Source of the DNA: Pithys albifrons albifrons
Lineage: Eukaryota > Chordata > Aves > Passeriformes > Thamnophilidae
Reading direction: 5' to 3'
Assembly (NCBI RefSeq): GCF_047495875.1
Contig: NC_092460.1
Coordinates: forward strand, 14,188,520-14,252,519
Length of the DNA stretch: 64,000 bases
This document shows, one piece after another, positions 34,645 through 47,900 of the stretch. Position 1 is the stretch's first letter. Each line of letters opens with the position of its first letter. A program made the translations under genes and the position numbers. A model generated the notes under the pieces. The model was not told the DNA's origin. It worked only from the letters and a program-made list of their open reading frames with translations, and searched no databases.

Positions 34645-37017
34645 ATGCTGAGCGTGTTCCGCTCCATCCCCACGCAGATGGTGGGTGAGGCTCCGGCGCT
34701 CGGCCGGGCGCTGTGTCTGCCTGGCCTGCGGGAGCGGGATGGCTGCGGGTGAATAACGCATGTGATTCCCATTGCGGGGCTGGGAGCGGGAGCTTTATTG
34801 TCCTGTACAGGGGAAGGGTGCGAGGGATGCCCCGCAGCGGTTCCTCGCCTGGCAGAAGGCAGCTGTGCTCGCTGAGAGACAGGTTTCCAAAAGTCATGGA
34901 AACAAAGAATAGGTCGGGTTGGAAGGGAGCTCTGGAGATCCCCCAGTCCAACCCCCTGCCCGGGCAGGGGCACCCGGAGCGAGTGGCACAGGAACCCGTC
35001 CAGGTGGATTTGGGATGTCTCCAGAGAAGGACACTCCGCACCCTCCCTGGGCAGCTGGTCAGGGCTCTGCCCTCTCACTGAGAAGTTCTTCCTCATGCTG
35101 AGGTGCAACTTGTGTTCGTTTATGGCCACTGTTCCTTCTCCTGTCACTGGGCACCACTGAAAAGAGTCTGGCACCATCTTCTGGCACCCACCTTTAAGAC
35201 ATTTATGTGCTTTGATGGGATCCTCACCAGGTGCCACACACACCGTATCCCCTTAGGCACACTCTTCTGTGGTGTTACAGCTTTTACTTAGTGATGTTTA
35301 GCTGATCACAATGATATTTTGGACTTGCATTACTTACCCACAGGCAGTGCTTGCGTCTGTTTCTAGGGAGTGTGGTCAAGCCTGCAGGGCAGCTGTTCCC
35401 AGGCACTGTAAAAAAAGTAATACTAGTCTGGTTTGAAAAGTGAACAAAAAAGGCTGAGAACCCCTGTCAGGCTGAGTGTAGGCTCTAACCTTAAAGACTT
35501 TAACAGGCAGGTTTGTCTTTTGAATAACTGACCAAAAAGTCTCTCTCTCCACAGGACTACAAGGGCCAAAAATTAGCAGAACAGATTTTTCAAGGAATCA
35601 TTCTTGTCTCTGCAGTAAGTATACTAGAACATAAAGGGCTATTTTGTTTTCTGATTTTACAAACTATTTTTTCTCAGTGTTGTTTGGGGTTACTAACAGC
35701 TTTAGACAAAATCAGAGGGGCTGTCGTGCATTAAAACTTGACTTCTTCCCATGTTTTACTCTCATTATTGGCCTGCAATTTTGAAAACAAGGTTAGAAAG
35801 ATGGAGGAACTGTGCTTTTGAAAAACCTGTATTTTCCTACTTCCCCCCACAATTTAATCATGGCATGGGAAGCCTTTTTCTTCAGTTAGAATTTGATTTT
35901 TTAATACACTTTTTTCCCAGGTAATTGGTTTCATCTATGGATACATCACTGAACAGTTTGGATGGACTGTCTACATAGTTATGGCTGGATTTGCTTTATC
36001 ATGTTTGGTAAGGACCTTTTTTTTCCCCAAAGCAGAAAATATGTGCACTATTTAATCTGGAATAATCGTTAAATTAAGGGGTGTTTGTAATTCAGATTAT
36101 TCATATGTATTTGTACTTCCTTTGATCTGCAGAAAGTGCCTTTTCTGAAGTGCTAGCAGGATTTTAGAGAACACTGCAATTAGATGCTGGTTTTGAGTTA
36201 ATTTTAATTATTGTTAAGTCCAGCTGACAGCATCAGTAATAGAAAGGACAGTGAGGCTTCCTGTGCAGCAGGAGCTTGTCACAAACATTTTGCAGCTGGC
36301 CTGTACTGACTGAGGAGGAGTATGGAATTAGGGGAGTAATTCCTTATCCGTGCATGTCAGGCGTCCCATTCCAGTGGGGCACTCCAAGTCCAATTTTACA
36401 CATGGTTCTTAGACCTTTCAATAGTTCAGATAAGTAGTGATTGGTGAAGTCATGTTTAACTTACACACACACACTACTGTTCTGAAAAGCCACTCTACTT
36501 CTCTGGCATCACCACCCACCTGCTCTTTCCTTACTTAAGCATCTGAGTCAGTCTGGCTGCTGTTACTTATCCATGATGCCAGGCAAGGGGAGGCTCTCAC
36601 AGCAGCGTTGGGATGTGCTGGGGTGCCGGTGGCACCTCAGGAGTCCAGGGGTATCCCTTTGTCTTCAGGGTGGGTGCTGTCCTCCTCCTTGCAATGGCCT
36701 GGGGTCCTTTAGTCACAGACTTCAGTTTACACTGTGTATTGCATAGCCATATGTGCCTTTATGTATGAAATTCTATGAGTTTTCTTAGGACTAACTGATA
36801 GAACAGTGAGGGATGAAGGTTTTCCTAACACGCTGTACAAAACAGCAGTTGAGCCTGTCAGTTCACCTGCTCTGCCTCCCTTCCTTGTCTCCAGCTGACA
36901 CTCCCTCCATGGCCCATGTACCGCCGCAACCCCCTCAAGTGGCTGCCTGTGCAGGAGTCGGGAACGGAAGAGAAGAAGGCAGCAGACAGAAAGCCAAAGA
37001 GACATGCTAAAAGCTGA
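34645..37017 (+). CDS. SPCS1: SPCS1 (signal peptidase complex subunit 1, 12 kDa), complete
   Basis: Small ER-membrane subunit of the signal peptidase complex. It is not catalytic; it helps select substrates. Exons 34645-34680, 35555-35614, 35921-36007, 36895-37017; all introns are in phase 0; 306 bp, 101 aa (human 102). The start sits in a strong Kozak context (caccatg). [15 protein letters not shown] lies before the first membrane helix ([14 protein letters not shown]), a short loop with TEQFGW follows, then the second helix ([13 protein letters not shown]), and a basic cytosolic tail ends in KRHAKS. The topology and the PPWP(M)YRR motif agree with the family. Confidence 0.96.
34900..35245 (-). 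repeat. CR1 LINE, 3' fragment (reverse) in SPCS1 intron 1
   Basis: About 345 bp of reverse CR1 3' end (plus-strand phrases ccagtccaaccccctgcccg, agttcttcctcatgctgagg). Confidence 0.85.
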
Positions 37018-38906
37018 ACATGCTGTTACTTTGTGAAATTTTGTTAAATGAATTTCCACTGGAGATACTTCTTGGCTTAGTGTTTGTTTTTTTGCTTTGT
37101 GCTCCCTGTAGTGTCATGAGTACAGCAAGCCCTGCAGAGCATTAAGGCTCTGACCCTGGTCTGGAGTTCCAGTGAAGTTGCTGGGAACACAGGGATGGGC
37201 AAAGGGTAAAGCAAACACCTGATGAAATTCTTCTGGGGTGTACTCATCTCTCAGCCACCTCTAAGAGATGGCTCACACAGCTGGTTAATGTAGCAGGCCT
37301 GCCTCTAATTAGACAAATTTGCTCCATGTTGTCCCTGTGGCTTCAGTTACTGGATTTTTTTTCTGTCCATATTAGCTGGTACCTCTTCTCTGGCAGAATT
37401 CATCATGATCTTGATTCTATGATTCCATGTGTCTAAGCATTGTAAAGTAATTTATGTAACTTACATTTTTTCTGGTTAACACTTCAGTTTGAAGGCCATT
37501 TGATTGCTACAAACTTTCTTAATGTCAGTAACAGCCTCTCCTGACAGCACAAGTTGTTCTGGCTTTTCAACACCTTAGCAGCAGAAAATTACATAACTTA
37601 AGGCTGCTGAGGTCACATCCTCTTCAAGTATTTTAGTAAAAAGGAACACATGGAATCAAATCAAGTCCACCTAAGCTATTGTCATAGCCTAAAAGAGAAT
37701 ATATACCTGGACTTCTGAAATATTTCTAACCATGTGTAAAACAAGCTTGTGACAAGTCCTGTGAAACAGTAAATACCCCACAGCTCTGAAAATCACCAAG
37801 ATCTGTTCTAGAAGACTGCAGAGTGGCATTTTTTGTTTAAAATAAAAGAGAAAGTAACGTTTTGCTGTTTTGACTCTGCAAAATACAATATAGCTCTCAA
37901 AACATTGTAACTTGAGCATTACTACAGCACAGGCAGCAAGATCCATAGTAGGGCATTTCTTCACTGCTGACCCATCTCAGTAACCTCCCTCACAGGTGCT
38001 GCAGGTTACAATATTTCAGCTACAGGCAGGAAGAGAGACAGGTTGTTCTTTTAGATTTTATTTTACAAATTCTATTTATTTGACTTCTTTATCCTTAAAA
38101 AAAATGTGCTTTTTCTGCAGGGATGGTACACAACAATGCCTGGTGTGTGTAGCAAGACAGTGGGGATGCAAAGAGAAAAGCTAAGGCCTTTCTCTAAGTG
38201 ATTCTGGTCTTCAGCACTCTCATTCCTGAAAGGAATTAATATTTTTAAGGCAAAAGGATTTCTCCAGCTGGGACTATGGTAACCATGGCTGCATTCCTTT
38301 CAAACATTTTCAGCCTTGCTTTATCCAGTTATCAAATGCTTTCCACCACCTTGGCAACTGCCTCAGCAGCAAAACACAAAGTCTCTCCTTAAAAGCAGTA
38401 CAGCCACCCCCTTCAGCACTTGGACTTGGCAATTTATAACATTTTGGTTCTACCAAAATTAATAATTATTTCTCCTGCTGAATTTTCACAACTATCTGAT
38501 GTAATAGTTTATAGCCTATCACACCAGAGCCTTGGCAGAGATTTTGTTACTTTATTTACATGACCATACCAAAAACCTTTTGCTGCAACAAATCTAAAAC
38601 AACACGTAAGTTTTTTAGACTCCTTAGTATACAAAACTTGGTAACCATTCCTATGTGCATCTGTGAGAAGCAACTTGTAAAAATTGCATTAAGAGAATAA
38701 AAACTAAACTAACAATTTCTTTTCTGAGAAAGTGATAGCCTGGTTCACATTTTAACATAAAAAATATTACTACAAACTGTAAAGTTTTCTTCAAGTTCAC
38801 CCCTTGTTCCAGCAAAGGAGATAAACAGAAAAACATGTTTTGTAAGCTGGTCCAGCCTATCAAATGGGCTATAAAAGAGTCCTTTTCTCTAAGGAAAAGA
38901 CTGTGG
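37018..38906. other. Intergenic/3' UTR sequence between converging SPCS1 and NEK4
   Basis: Holds the two 3' UTRs. A plus-strand AATAAA at 37841-37846 may serve SPCS1, and a minus-strand AATAAA at 38551-38556 may serve NEK4. No other gene was recognised. Confidence 0.45.
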
Positions 38907-41900
38907 TCAGAGCTTCACATTTTCTTCCAGAAATTTGAGGTGACGAGCCTTGGCGCTGTAACTCACGTACTTGTCTCCCATGTGCTCCCGCAGCTGCAGC
39001 TGTTCAGAACACACACACAACTTACTGACAGGGAAAAGCAGCAGAACCACCAAAATACAGAAATACCAAAGCACTCAACTGAAAGCAGAATATGAAACTT
39101 GGCAATGTAGGTGAGAGGGAAGAAAAATTAAAGTCTTTGTTGTCTGAAGGCAAGAGAGTTCCAAATTTCACACAACAATTTAAAATATAAATCAGATCTT
39201 CACAGGTTACAAATTAAATACTGCATGGGTAGGACAGAAAATTACAACATACTTAGGCTCTTGCCTGCCCATGACTACATAAAGAGTTTTTGGAATCAAG
39301 GTTTACTGTGTATCGATAGGGTAAAGACCCTGCTCATTTATTTAGATTTATAAAGCAATTAAACAATTAAATTAGGAAATACCTCTCTTTTCACTTCATC
39401 ATCATCTTCCATGATTCTGTACACCTTCTCCAGAAGTTTCACTCCCAATCCTTGCACCACATCAGATCTTAGGATTTCAACCATTCTCCTAATCTTGTCA
39501 GGAACTGATAACATACCTATTAAAAATAAAATACAATTAAAAATCAGTACAGTAGCAATTACTTTCACAGAATCACAGACTATTATGAGTTGGAAGGGAC
39601 CCACAAGGATCATCGAGTCCAACTCTTAAGTCAATGGCCCACACATGAACCCATGACCTTGGTATTATTACAACCAAGTTTTAACCAACTGAGCTAAAGT
39701 ATAGACAATTTTCATACTCTGCAGAAGAAGAATATAGGATGACTGTAGGTATTACCAGAGAATTCCAGAGTAACAGACCTGAAGGAATCTCCTCAATGTT
39801 TAATTCCTCTGATTTATCAGGTGTTTTTCCATGCAAAATCAAAGTGTCTCGGTATTTCTTATGGAGTTTAAACTCTGCGGCTTGAGCTGAGGTTACAGAG
39901 TTCTCCTTAGAGTCCATTTTCAGCGTCCAAGTCATCAGCTGCACCAAGTCATTCATTTCATTCCCAGTGCTTTTCCTGGGAGAGATGATGTAAACCAGTC
40001 AGCACTTGTGATGCAACTTCCACCCTGCATTCTGAGGACCTCCAGTAAGTTCAGTGAGGTCCCAGGATGAATTCCATGTTCAATTACTACTTGTGGTGTA
40101 GTTTCATCACTAGGAACACCAGTAATATTCCATCTAACAACAGCTCAGAGCCCTGCAAAAATCCACAGGCCTGCTGGCTGCTGCCAACTCTGCAGATGCA
40201 CCTCCAGAACACAGCAAATGACTTCTTTTGAGAAGCTGCTTACACTGACAAAATCAGAAATAAATTCAGCCTCATTCACAGTGCAAAGGAAGCACATTGG
40301 CATCTTTTAACTCATGCTGTTAGTGCACCCCGACAGTGCTAGTCCTCTGATGCTGGAAGACTGGTTTCCTGTGAAGCTACAGCTGACAAAAACCAAAGGT
40401 ACAGAATCCTCTGTCCCAGAAAGTTCAGCATGGAAAGTGTGTGGTCACAGGAAGCCCACAGTTAAATGGAGTTTTTTTCCTTAATCACCACATACTTCTT
40501 CAATCATTCACTAAGTAAAGTGTGAAAACCATTTATTTTCCACTTCAAGGTGTAATACAGCAATGAAAACTCTTGCACAGCATTAAACAAAACATACCTC
40601 TCCTTGGAATCACCATCAGACTTGTCCGTAGAGCTTGTGGAAGAGCTCAACTCGTCATCAGACAGGCAATGGGGTTCTCTCTTTTTCTAAGTGAGGGAAT
40701 AAAGTAATTTAGCAATATGGTAATGAATTACTGTTCCTGTGTGGAAGGAACATTTTTAACAAGCATGTTCTTAAAGACTCCTCCTGATAATGTTTAAAAG
40801 GTATAACCTTAGGTTTTAAAAACAATATAATACCCAGGCCATCATCAACATACTTTATGAAATGCATATGTGACTATCGTGACATCTCAGTCATAAACCC
40901 CTGCAAATGCTTCACCAAGTGTCCCTATTAATTAAATCATGTATCCCTGTCAGGTCTTTGCCAACTATATTATACAGGCATCACCCTCAACCCATCTATT
41001 GGTCTTTAGGACACATTAAATAATAATAATAATTCAATAAATTTTGAAAGCTCTCAGCATTCCTTGGGATTTGAACCACTTGTTAACCACTTGCACAGCA
41101 CAATGAGCAAAAGCATCACCAGCACATGCACACGCAGCTAGTCTGTAACCACCTCTAACTTCAGTTTGTGATTGCACACATGGTTTTGCATTTAGTTAAC
41201 AGTTCTGAGCACACACATGTAGGTAAAACATGCAGAACACTTCCCATGCAAGTGCTGGGCTGAGAAAATTTGAATTTCAGACTCAAATTTCTTCACTGTT
41301 ACTCTTCTGCATTTATTTATAACTACAGATTAAAAAATAAAAATGTTCAACACCATGAACAAAGCAAAATTAGATGTATCGGGTAGTGTGTTGTTAATAG
41401 AAATTTAAAGCAGATCTGTAACCAAAGCATAGTTCAGGATGAACTTTTTCCCTTCCAAAATAAAATAAATTCTGCAATTTAGAGAGCCCATAGCAATTAG
41501 CAAGAGATCCCTAGTTTTCATTCCTGCAAAGTGGAATGAAAATACACAGGAAGCCTGGAATGTTAAACTGATCTAGCCAAACAAAGTGGGTTAGAGATCT
41601 GTACTCCACCCCAGGGCTTCCAAAGGAGGGAACTCTTACTGACTGAGAGTTTCTTCCACACTGATTTTTTTTTTAAAATATCACCTCCTTCCCAAGTCAT
41701 GCCTTCATTTAAACATCTGGAAGGCAGATGACTTCAGTTTACCTGAGAAATACTGGGATCTGATGAGGACCGAGCAGCTTTAACACAGTTTTCCATGTGT
41801 GGTTTTGCTTCAGCGACTGCACCATTTGATGACTCCCTCGCTGCAGTCACTGGAAGGATGACATTGTCACAGTATGTACAACTTAGCCATGTGTATTTTG

Positions 41901-44900
41901 ATTTAGTCTCATGCTCATGCAAGAAAAAGTCTATCACCTGGCAGAAGACAGGCAGGTAGGTAGGTATTCTAAGGGAAAACATTGAAGCTTCTGTCTGAAA
42001 GGTGAACATTCTGTGTTTCATGTACATTTCAAAGGCAAGTTATCACCACAGAACACATCTGAATGTAACTAAGCAGCAGAAAGATAAGGGCACGTTAATT
42101 TTTATTGCACACAGAACTAGGCCCTTAGTGCATCTTCCTGAAGATGGCAGTGAAGAACAAACAAATTATGATTTATTCACAAAGAAGGCATTAGCCTACT
42201 TATATATACAATGTTAACATGCAAACATAAAAGTTACCAGAGGGGAACATCTCCCGGGACTGTTTCAGCCTCCTTCGCTCTCTTGCTGACAAGGGCCGCT
42301 CCTTCAAAGGAAGTTAATTTGCTATTAATTTGCAATCACCACAATGGCTTTTGTTATCTGATCACTCATAAAGCAAAAACTCCTTTTCAACTGACACAGA
42401 GGACAGAGCTGCTAGAATAGACCTTCTGATCATCTAACAAAGGCTAAATTATCTAATATGAAACGGTCTTGTTCAATGAGACTGGTCTGCACTCTGCCCT
42501 CCAACGCTCAGCAAGGCAGGGGCTTACCCTGCACTGAGCAGGTGCCTGACAGGCCTCCATGAGGCAGGAAGATACTGCACGTTTCTTTGCTCACTGTGCA
42601 CACACTCAGAGAACAAACTGCTCAGAAGGAACGAGACAAAACCAGACAGAGTATCCAGCACTAACCAGTGGAATGGCAGCTGGGGTGGCTTTGGCACCAT
42701 TTACAGGCTCAGGGGCTCCATCACGGTGCTGCTCTGCACATCTCTGAGCTGACCTTGTGCTCACATCAGCAGGAACAGGCAGAGGGCGAGGAGAAACTGT
42801 TCTGGGCTTGACAGAGAAGAGAGCAAGAATTTATATATATTTTTTATCAAAAGTTTAACAACTCTGCAGTCTAGAAGACATTCTGTTGCATGGCAAAGCT
42901 GGATGCCAGAGGTTTCAAATCCTACTGTAACCTCTGCACACCTCCCAAGTTCATCCTTTCCTCTCCACTGCTCTGCTTTGCATCCATTTCCCTTGCCTCC
43001 ATCCCATCTTGTCCCCCTCCTCCCAGACTATTTTTCAGCCATGGCCTTTTCAACCACAGTCCCCGCCCTCAAACAGCAAAACCCACGAGAAAAACAGGGT
43101 ATCAGTCACCAATGACCCTCTTTATCCCTGTATAGCCAGTGCCTTTCACCAGGGAAACCCCCCTGCTCAGTGTGGAAGCTTTGACAGGAACCCTACCCTA
43201 TGTGCATGCCAAGAATTTTTACAAATAGGACACAGGAGTCTTAAAGGAAAGAGGAGAATTCTTTTTCAAGTATCTGCACCTTCTCTGAGCAGCCTTCAGC
43301 CAGCTCTCTTCTCTTCTGCTGCTGCTGCCGTGACAGGGAGGGTTCACTGACAGAGCTCTGAGGCTCCAAATGGAAGGTTTTTCCCTGAGCATCTCCCAGA
43401 GCTCCAGGACTGACATCATCCTAAGAAGTAAAAGCATTTTTAAAAAATGTAGACATACTACTTCCAGATTTACACATACACACTTAAAAAACCCCCCAAA
43501 CCCCAACAAAACAGGCCACTTGACTATTTGGGTTGCAACCACCTTCACACAGCACAGGTACAACCACAACAAACTCTTACTTGAGATTGTTAGAAAAACC
43601 CCTTCTGCACCAGCATTTCTAAGCCACTAAACCTTCAAGGAAGGACACTTACCTGAATTACAACAGGAACAAAGGGTCCTAGCAGCTCCTCAGTAGAATC
43701 CAAGCTCTACAACAAATAATGATTTCTCATAAGTGTCTATGAAAATCACAATGCAGACCAAAATGCAGTGAAAAGACAATCACCACCAATTAGCTCCCCA
43801 CCCAAATCAGGATAAACTTGAGATTAGCCAAGCCTATTTAGAACACAGAACTAAGAAATTACAAAACAATTCTTACCCTCTTTTGAGTTGGAAAGAAAAT
43901 TGTTGTTCTCTGTAAAAACAGAATTTCCATCACCTGGATGGAAAGCCCAAAACTACTTCACCTCTTTGCCTTTGCAACTCTGAAGCCAAGACTCCTAATT
44001 GCTTAAGAATCTCAGTAATTGCATCAGCACCATCCTACTCAGACAGAAAAACATATGCAGCAGCACTCTAAATTTTAAAGCTGGCCATTAGTGAAACCTA
44101 TTTCAAAGTCTATTTTAAATAAGCATAAATGCATTACCAGGTCAGTCTGCTTTTGGACTTTTGACAGAGGCTGCAGGAGTTTCAAAGTGTCATCATCATC
44201 ATCTTTTACAGCATTAACAGAAGACTGCTGAGCCTCAACATTTTCAGCTTTAATAGCTTGCTTTGCTCTTTGCTGTAGTCCATCTTCCTTAATTGGTGGG
44301 ATATTAGATGTTATTTTAGAATGGCCTGGAACATTTAAATGCTTTGCTTTATAGTTCTCTGGGATCTGCTCTCTGCCACACTTCTCACTCCCACACTTCA
44401 GCCTTTCAGAGGGCAGGATATCAATGGTCACTTCACTAATTGTAGCTATGGAGCCTCCCAGGTTGTTCAGATCATTATTGCTTGGGTTTCTTTCCACCTC
44501 AGCAATTGGTTTCTCTGAGGGACAAAATGTGTTGGCTTTATGTTTGATGATGGAACCTTCTTCATTCTAAAATTAAAAGGAAAAGAAAAAAAAATAATTA
44601 CTTTTCGGGTAATACACAAATATGAAAGAATTCTCCAAGACCCTGAGGAGAATCAAGAACATACCAGATAAAGAAACTGCAAGGAAATTATGATCAATTA
44701 CAGATTGAGAACCTCAAAAAAGCCAACACCCACCTTTTTAAAGAGATATAGACTGGATTTGCAAATTACCTGTTTCAGGCACTGATTTATACACATGGAG
44801 TATAAACTTTTCACCAGATCATGAAAGGAAAGTTGTACTCACTTGGCTCTTCCTTAAGGAAAGAGCCAACAGGCACCAAGTTTAAGATGTACTACATCAC

Positions 44901-47900
44901 ATAAATTCAGTATTTCAACATTTAAAACTCAGACCCAGAACAACAGACTCATTACAGAAAATAAAAAACATGCACAAGATTAACCATTACAAAAGAATCA
45001 TTCTGAACACTGGAAAGAATTTCAACAATAAGAAATGTCCTTTGTAACTGTAATTAGTTTTTAAATACATGTTTTTGATTGGAAAAAAATTATTACCACT
45101 TATCATGAGCTATTTAAAAAATTATTTGACCCCAAATACCTCATAAGTAATTCACACAGTGACCCAAAAATGAAAAACAGGTGTTGTTTAGTTAACATCT
45201 TATAATTAAAGACATTGCAGTTACTTCCACTGATCCACACAGATGATAATTTACTTCCATCTTGCCTAAACACAACTCCTTCCTTAATATGCATTTTACA
45301 AATTCATAGGAATCAGATCTATATTCTTACAAATGGTGAAGGCTCTTCTTATAAAACTGAGTTTTTTCTTTAGAAAAAGCAAGAGGGATTTGGTTTCTCT
45401 TGGGTTTTGTTACTGTTGTTGTTTTATTGTTTGGGTTTTTTTTTAAAGGAAAAAATAATATGTCTCACAGCTTTGCATTTCCTGGCTTGCTCAGAGCAGT
45501 GGGTTTGGTGTGTAACGTCCCTGCTGTGAGATTCATTCTTTGCTGAGATGACAGAACAAGGATCTTCAGGTTTAGAATTCACCGTTTTCTTCTGATTTCT
45601 TGCTGCTTTCCTGTGAAGAAAATCAATGTTGTTCATTCAATCACCATCAACAAGGTCATCAGACATTTCTTTAGATTATACTAATTAAAAGAAATCCACT
45701 TCACTACACAGCTTTCATACAAAGAGTATCAGATACTGGGCTTTTTCAATAGACTGCAGACAACATCCTCATTTTAATTTCTAGAAAAGAAGCTTAAAAA
45801 CACCCCTCAGACTCTGCCGGCAACGTACACATGTTCTGCAGAGCACCAAGGTCAGTCCTATCTGGGAGCAGTAACAGAACTGACTAAACCTGACAAACAA
45901 TTATATCAGTCTGTATCAAGAGGAACTTGGTTTTGCAACCCCCCAGATGATAAATGGCCTCACAGAACTTTTGTATTCTTAACTATTGCACAGTTTTACT
46001 CTGCATTTGCAGAAAAAAACCTGGTTTCCACTCAAGCTCCCTCCTGTTTATCAAAGAAGCTCAAGTGTTCATGTGCTTTGTAGCTATGTAACAAAACTTA
46101 TTCATCCCTCTACCAAAAAAACCCAGAAAAAGCTGTAAAACAAAGACAGCAGAAACATGACTGTTTTGCACAGAATCACTCAAATGAGAATATCTTACGC
46201 CTTTGTGGCTTCCAGAAACAAAGAAATTTGCTGCTTGATGTATGGCTGTCGCAGGATGCTCTTCACACTTGGTCGTTCCTCAGGCCTTTTACTGAGCATT
46301 GTTTGTATTATCACTACCAGCTCTGGGCTGTAATCCTTTGGCATGGGTGGCAGCTGTGAAAGCAAAGGGAAGCCTGATATTATTCAGCTTCTGATTTACG
46401 CAGGACAGTTATGTTCAGCTACAGACTTTGAACAAAAAATAAACCCATTCTTCAAGTGCTCAGTCATCCAAGGGCTTACTGTCAAACAGAATACAGAGGG
46501 TGCTGGTGGGTGCTGGTGAGTGGTGTCCCCAGGGGTCAGTGTTGGGTCCAGTCCTGTTTAACATCTTTATCGATGATTTAGATGAGGGGATTGAGTCCAT
46601 CATCAGCAAATTTTCTGATGACACCAAGTTGGAAGGGAGTGTTGACCTGCTGGAAGGCAGGAGGGCTCTGCAGAGGGATCTGGATAGACTGGAGAGTTGG
46701 GCTGATTCCAATGGGATGAAGTTCAATAAGGCCAAGTGCAGGTCCTGCACTTTGGCCACAACAACCCCCTGCAGCACTCCAGGCTGCGCACAGAGTGGCT
46801 GGAGAGCAACCAGGCAGAAAGGGACCTGGGGGGACTGAGGGACAGGAAGCTCAACAGGAGCCAACAGTGTGCCCAGGTGGCCAAGAAGGCCAATGGGATC
46901 CTGGCCTGGATCAAAACTAGCGTGGCCAGCAGGACCAGGGCAGTGACCCTTCCCCTGTACTCTGCCTTGGGGAGGCCACACCTTGAGTGTTGTGTTCAGT
47001 TCTGGGCCCCTCAGTTCAGGAAAGAGATTGAGGGGCTGGAGCGGGGCCAGAGAAGAGCAACGAGGCTGGAGAAGGGACTGGAGCACAAGTGCTGTGGGGA
47101 GAGGCTGAGGGAGCTGAGGGTGTTTAGCCTGGAGAAGAGGAGGCTCAGAGGTGACCTCAGCACTGTCTAGAACTGCCTGAAGGGAAGTTCTGGCCAGGTG
47201 GGGGTTGGTCTCTTCTCCCAGGCACTCAGCAATAGGACAAGGGGGCACGGGCTCAAGCTCTGCCAGGGGAAATTGAAGTTGGAGATCAGAAAAAACTTCT
47301 TTGCAGAGAGAGTGCTCAGGCATTGGAATGGGCTGCCCAGAGAGGGGGTGGATTCCCCATCCCTGGAGGTTTTTCAACTGAGATTGGCCGTGGCACTGAG
47401 TGTCATGATCTGGTAAAGGGAGTGGAGTTGGACCAAGGGTTGGACTTGATGATCTCGGAGGTCTTTTCCAACCTAATCGATTCTATGATTCTATGAATTC
47501 CAAGTGTTTATCTCAGAACTGTTCGTAATTTTCTATTATTATCAGCAAATTTCTGTAAATAGGCTTAAAAATGTATATAAAATAAATCCATTTTAATTTT
47601 ATCATATGATAAAGCAAGACAGATACTTAAATAAGCTAATCTTACCTAACAGGAAAATGGCACCACATGGACAGGAATTCAATTTTTTACACAATGTTTA
47701 AACCAGAAGAAAATTAAGAAAGTAATCTCAGGACTTTGGGAATTAATCAATATAAAAATTATACAAAAGGATGACAAGAAACTCCAGCAAATGAGTGACT
47801 CCCTTGGTCTGATATTACATCACACCCCCCCATGAAACAGCCTTACAACATAAGGGTAACATGCAAGGCATTTTTAACTCCATGCAATATTTCTGACTAG

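Noticed and set aside
33004..35243. Minus- and plus-strand open frames of 150 to 380 codons around the GLT8D1/SPCS1 promoter
   Set aside because: They are made from the 31-bp, 39-bp and 22-bp tandem repeats and CR1 fragments; SPCS1 exon 1 and the CpG promoter explain the region.
46460..47377. 305-codon minus-strand open frame in NEK4 intron 4
   Set aside because: It is the antisense of a CR1 LINE; the sense strand carries the reverse-transcriptase remnant.
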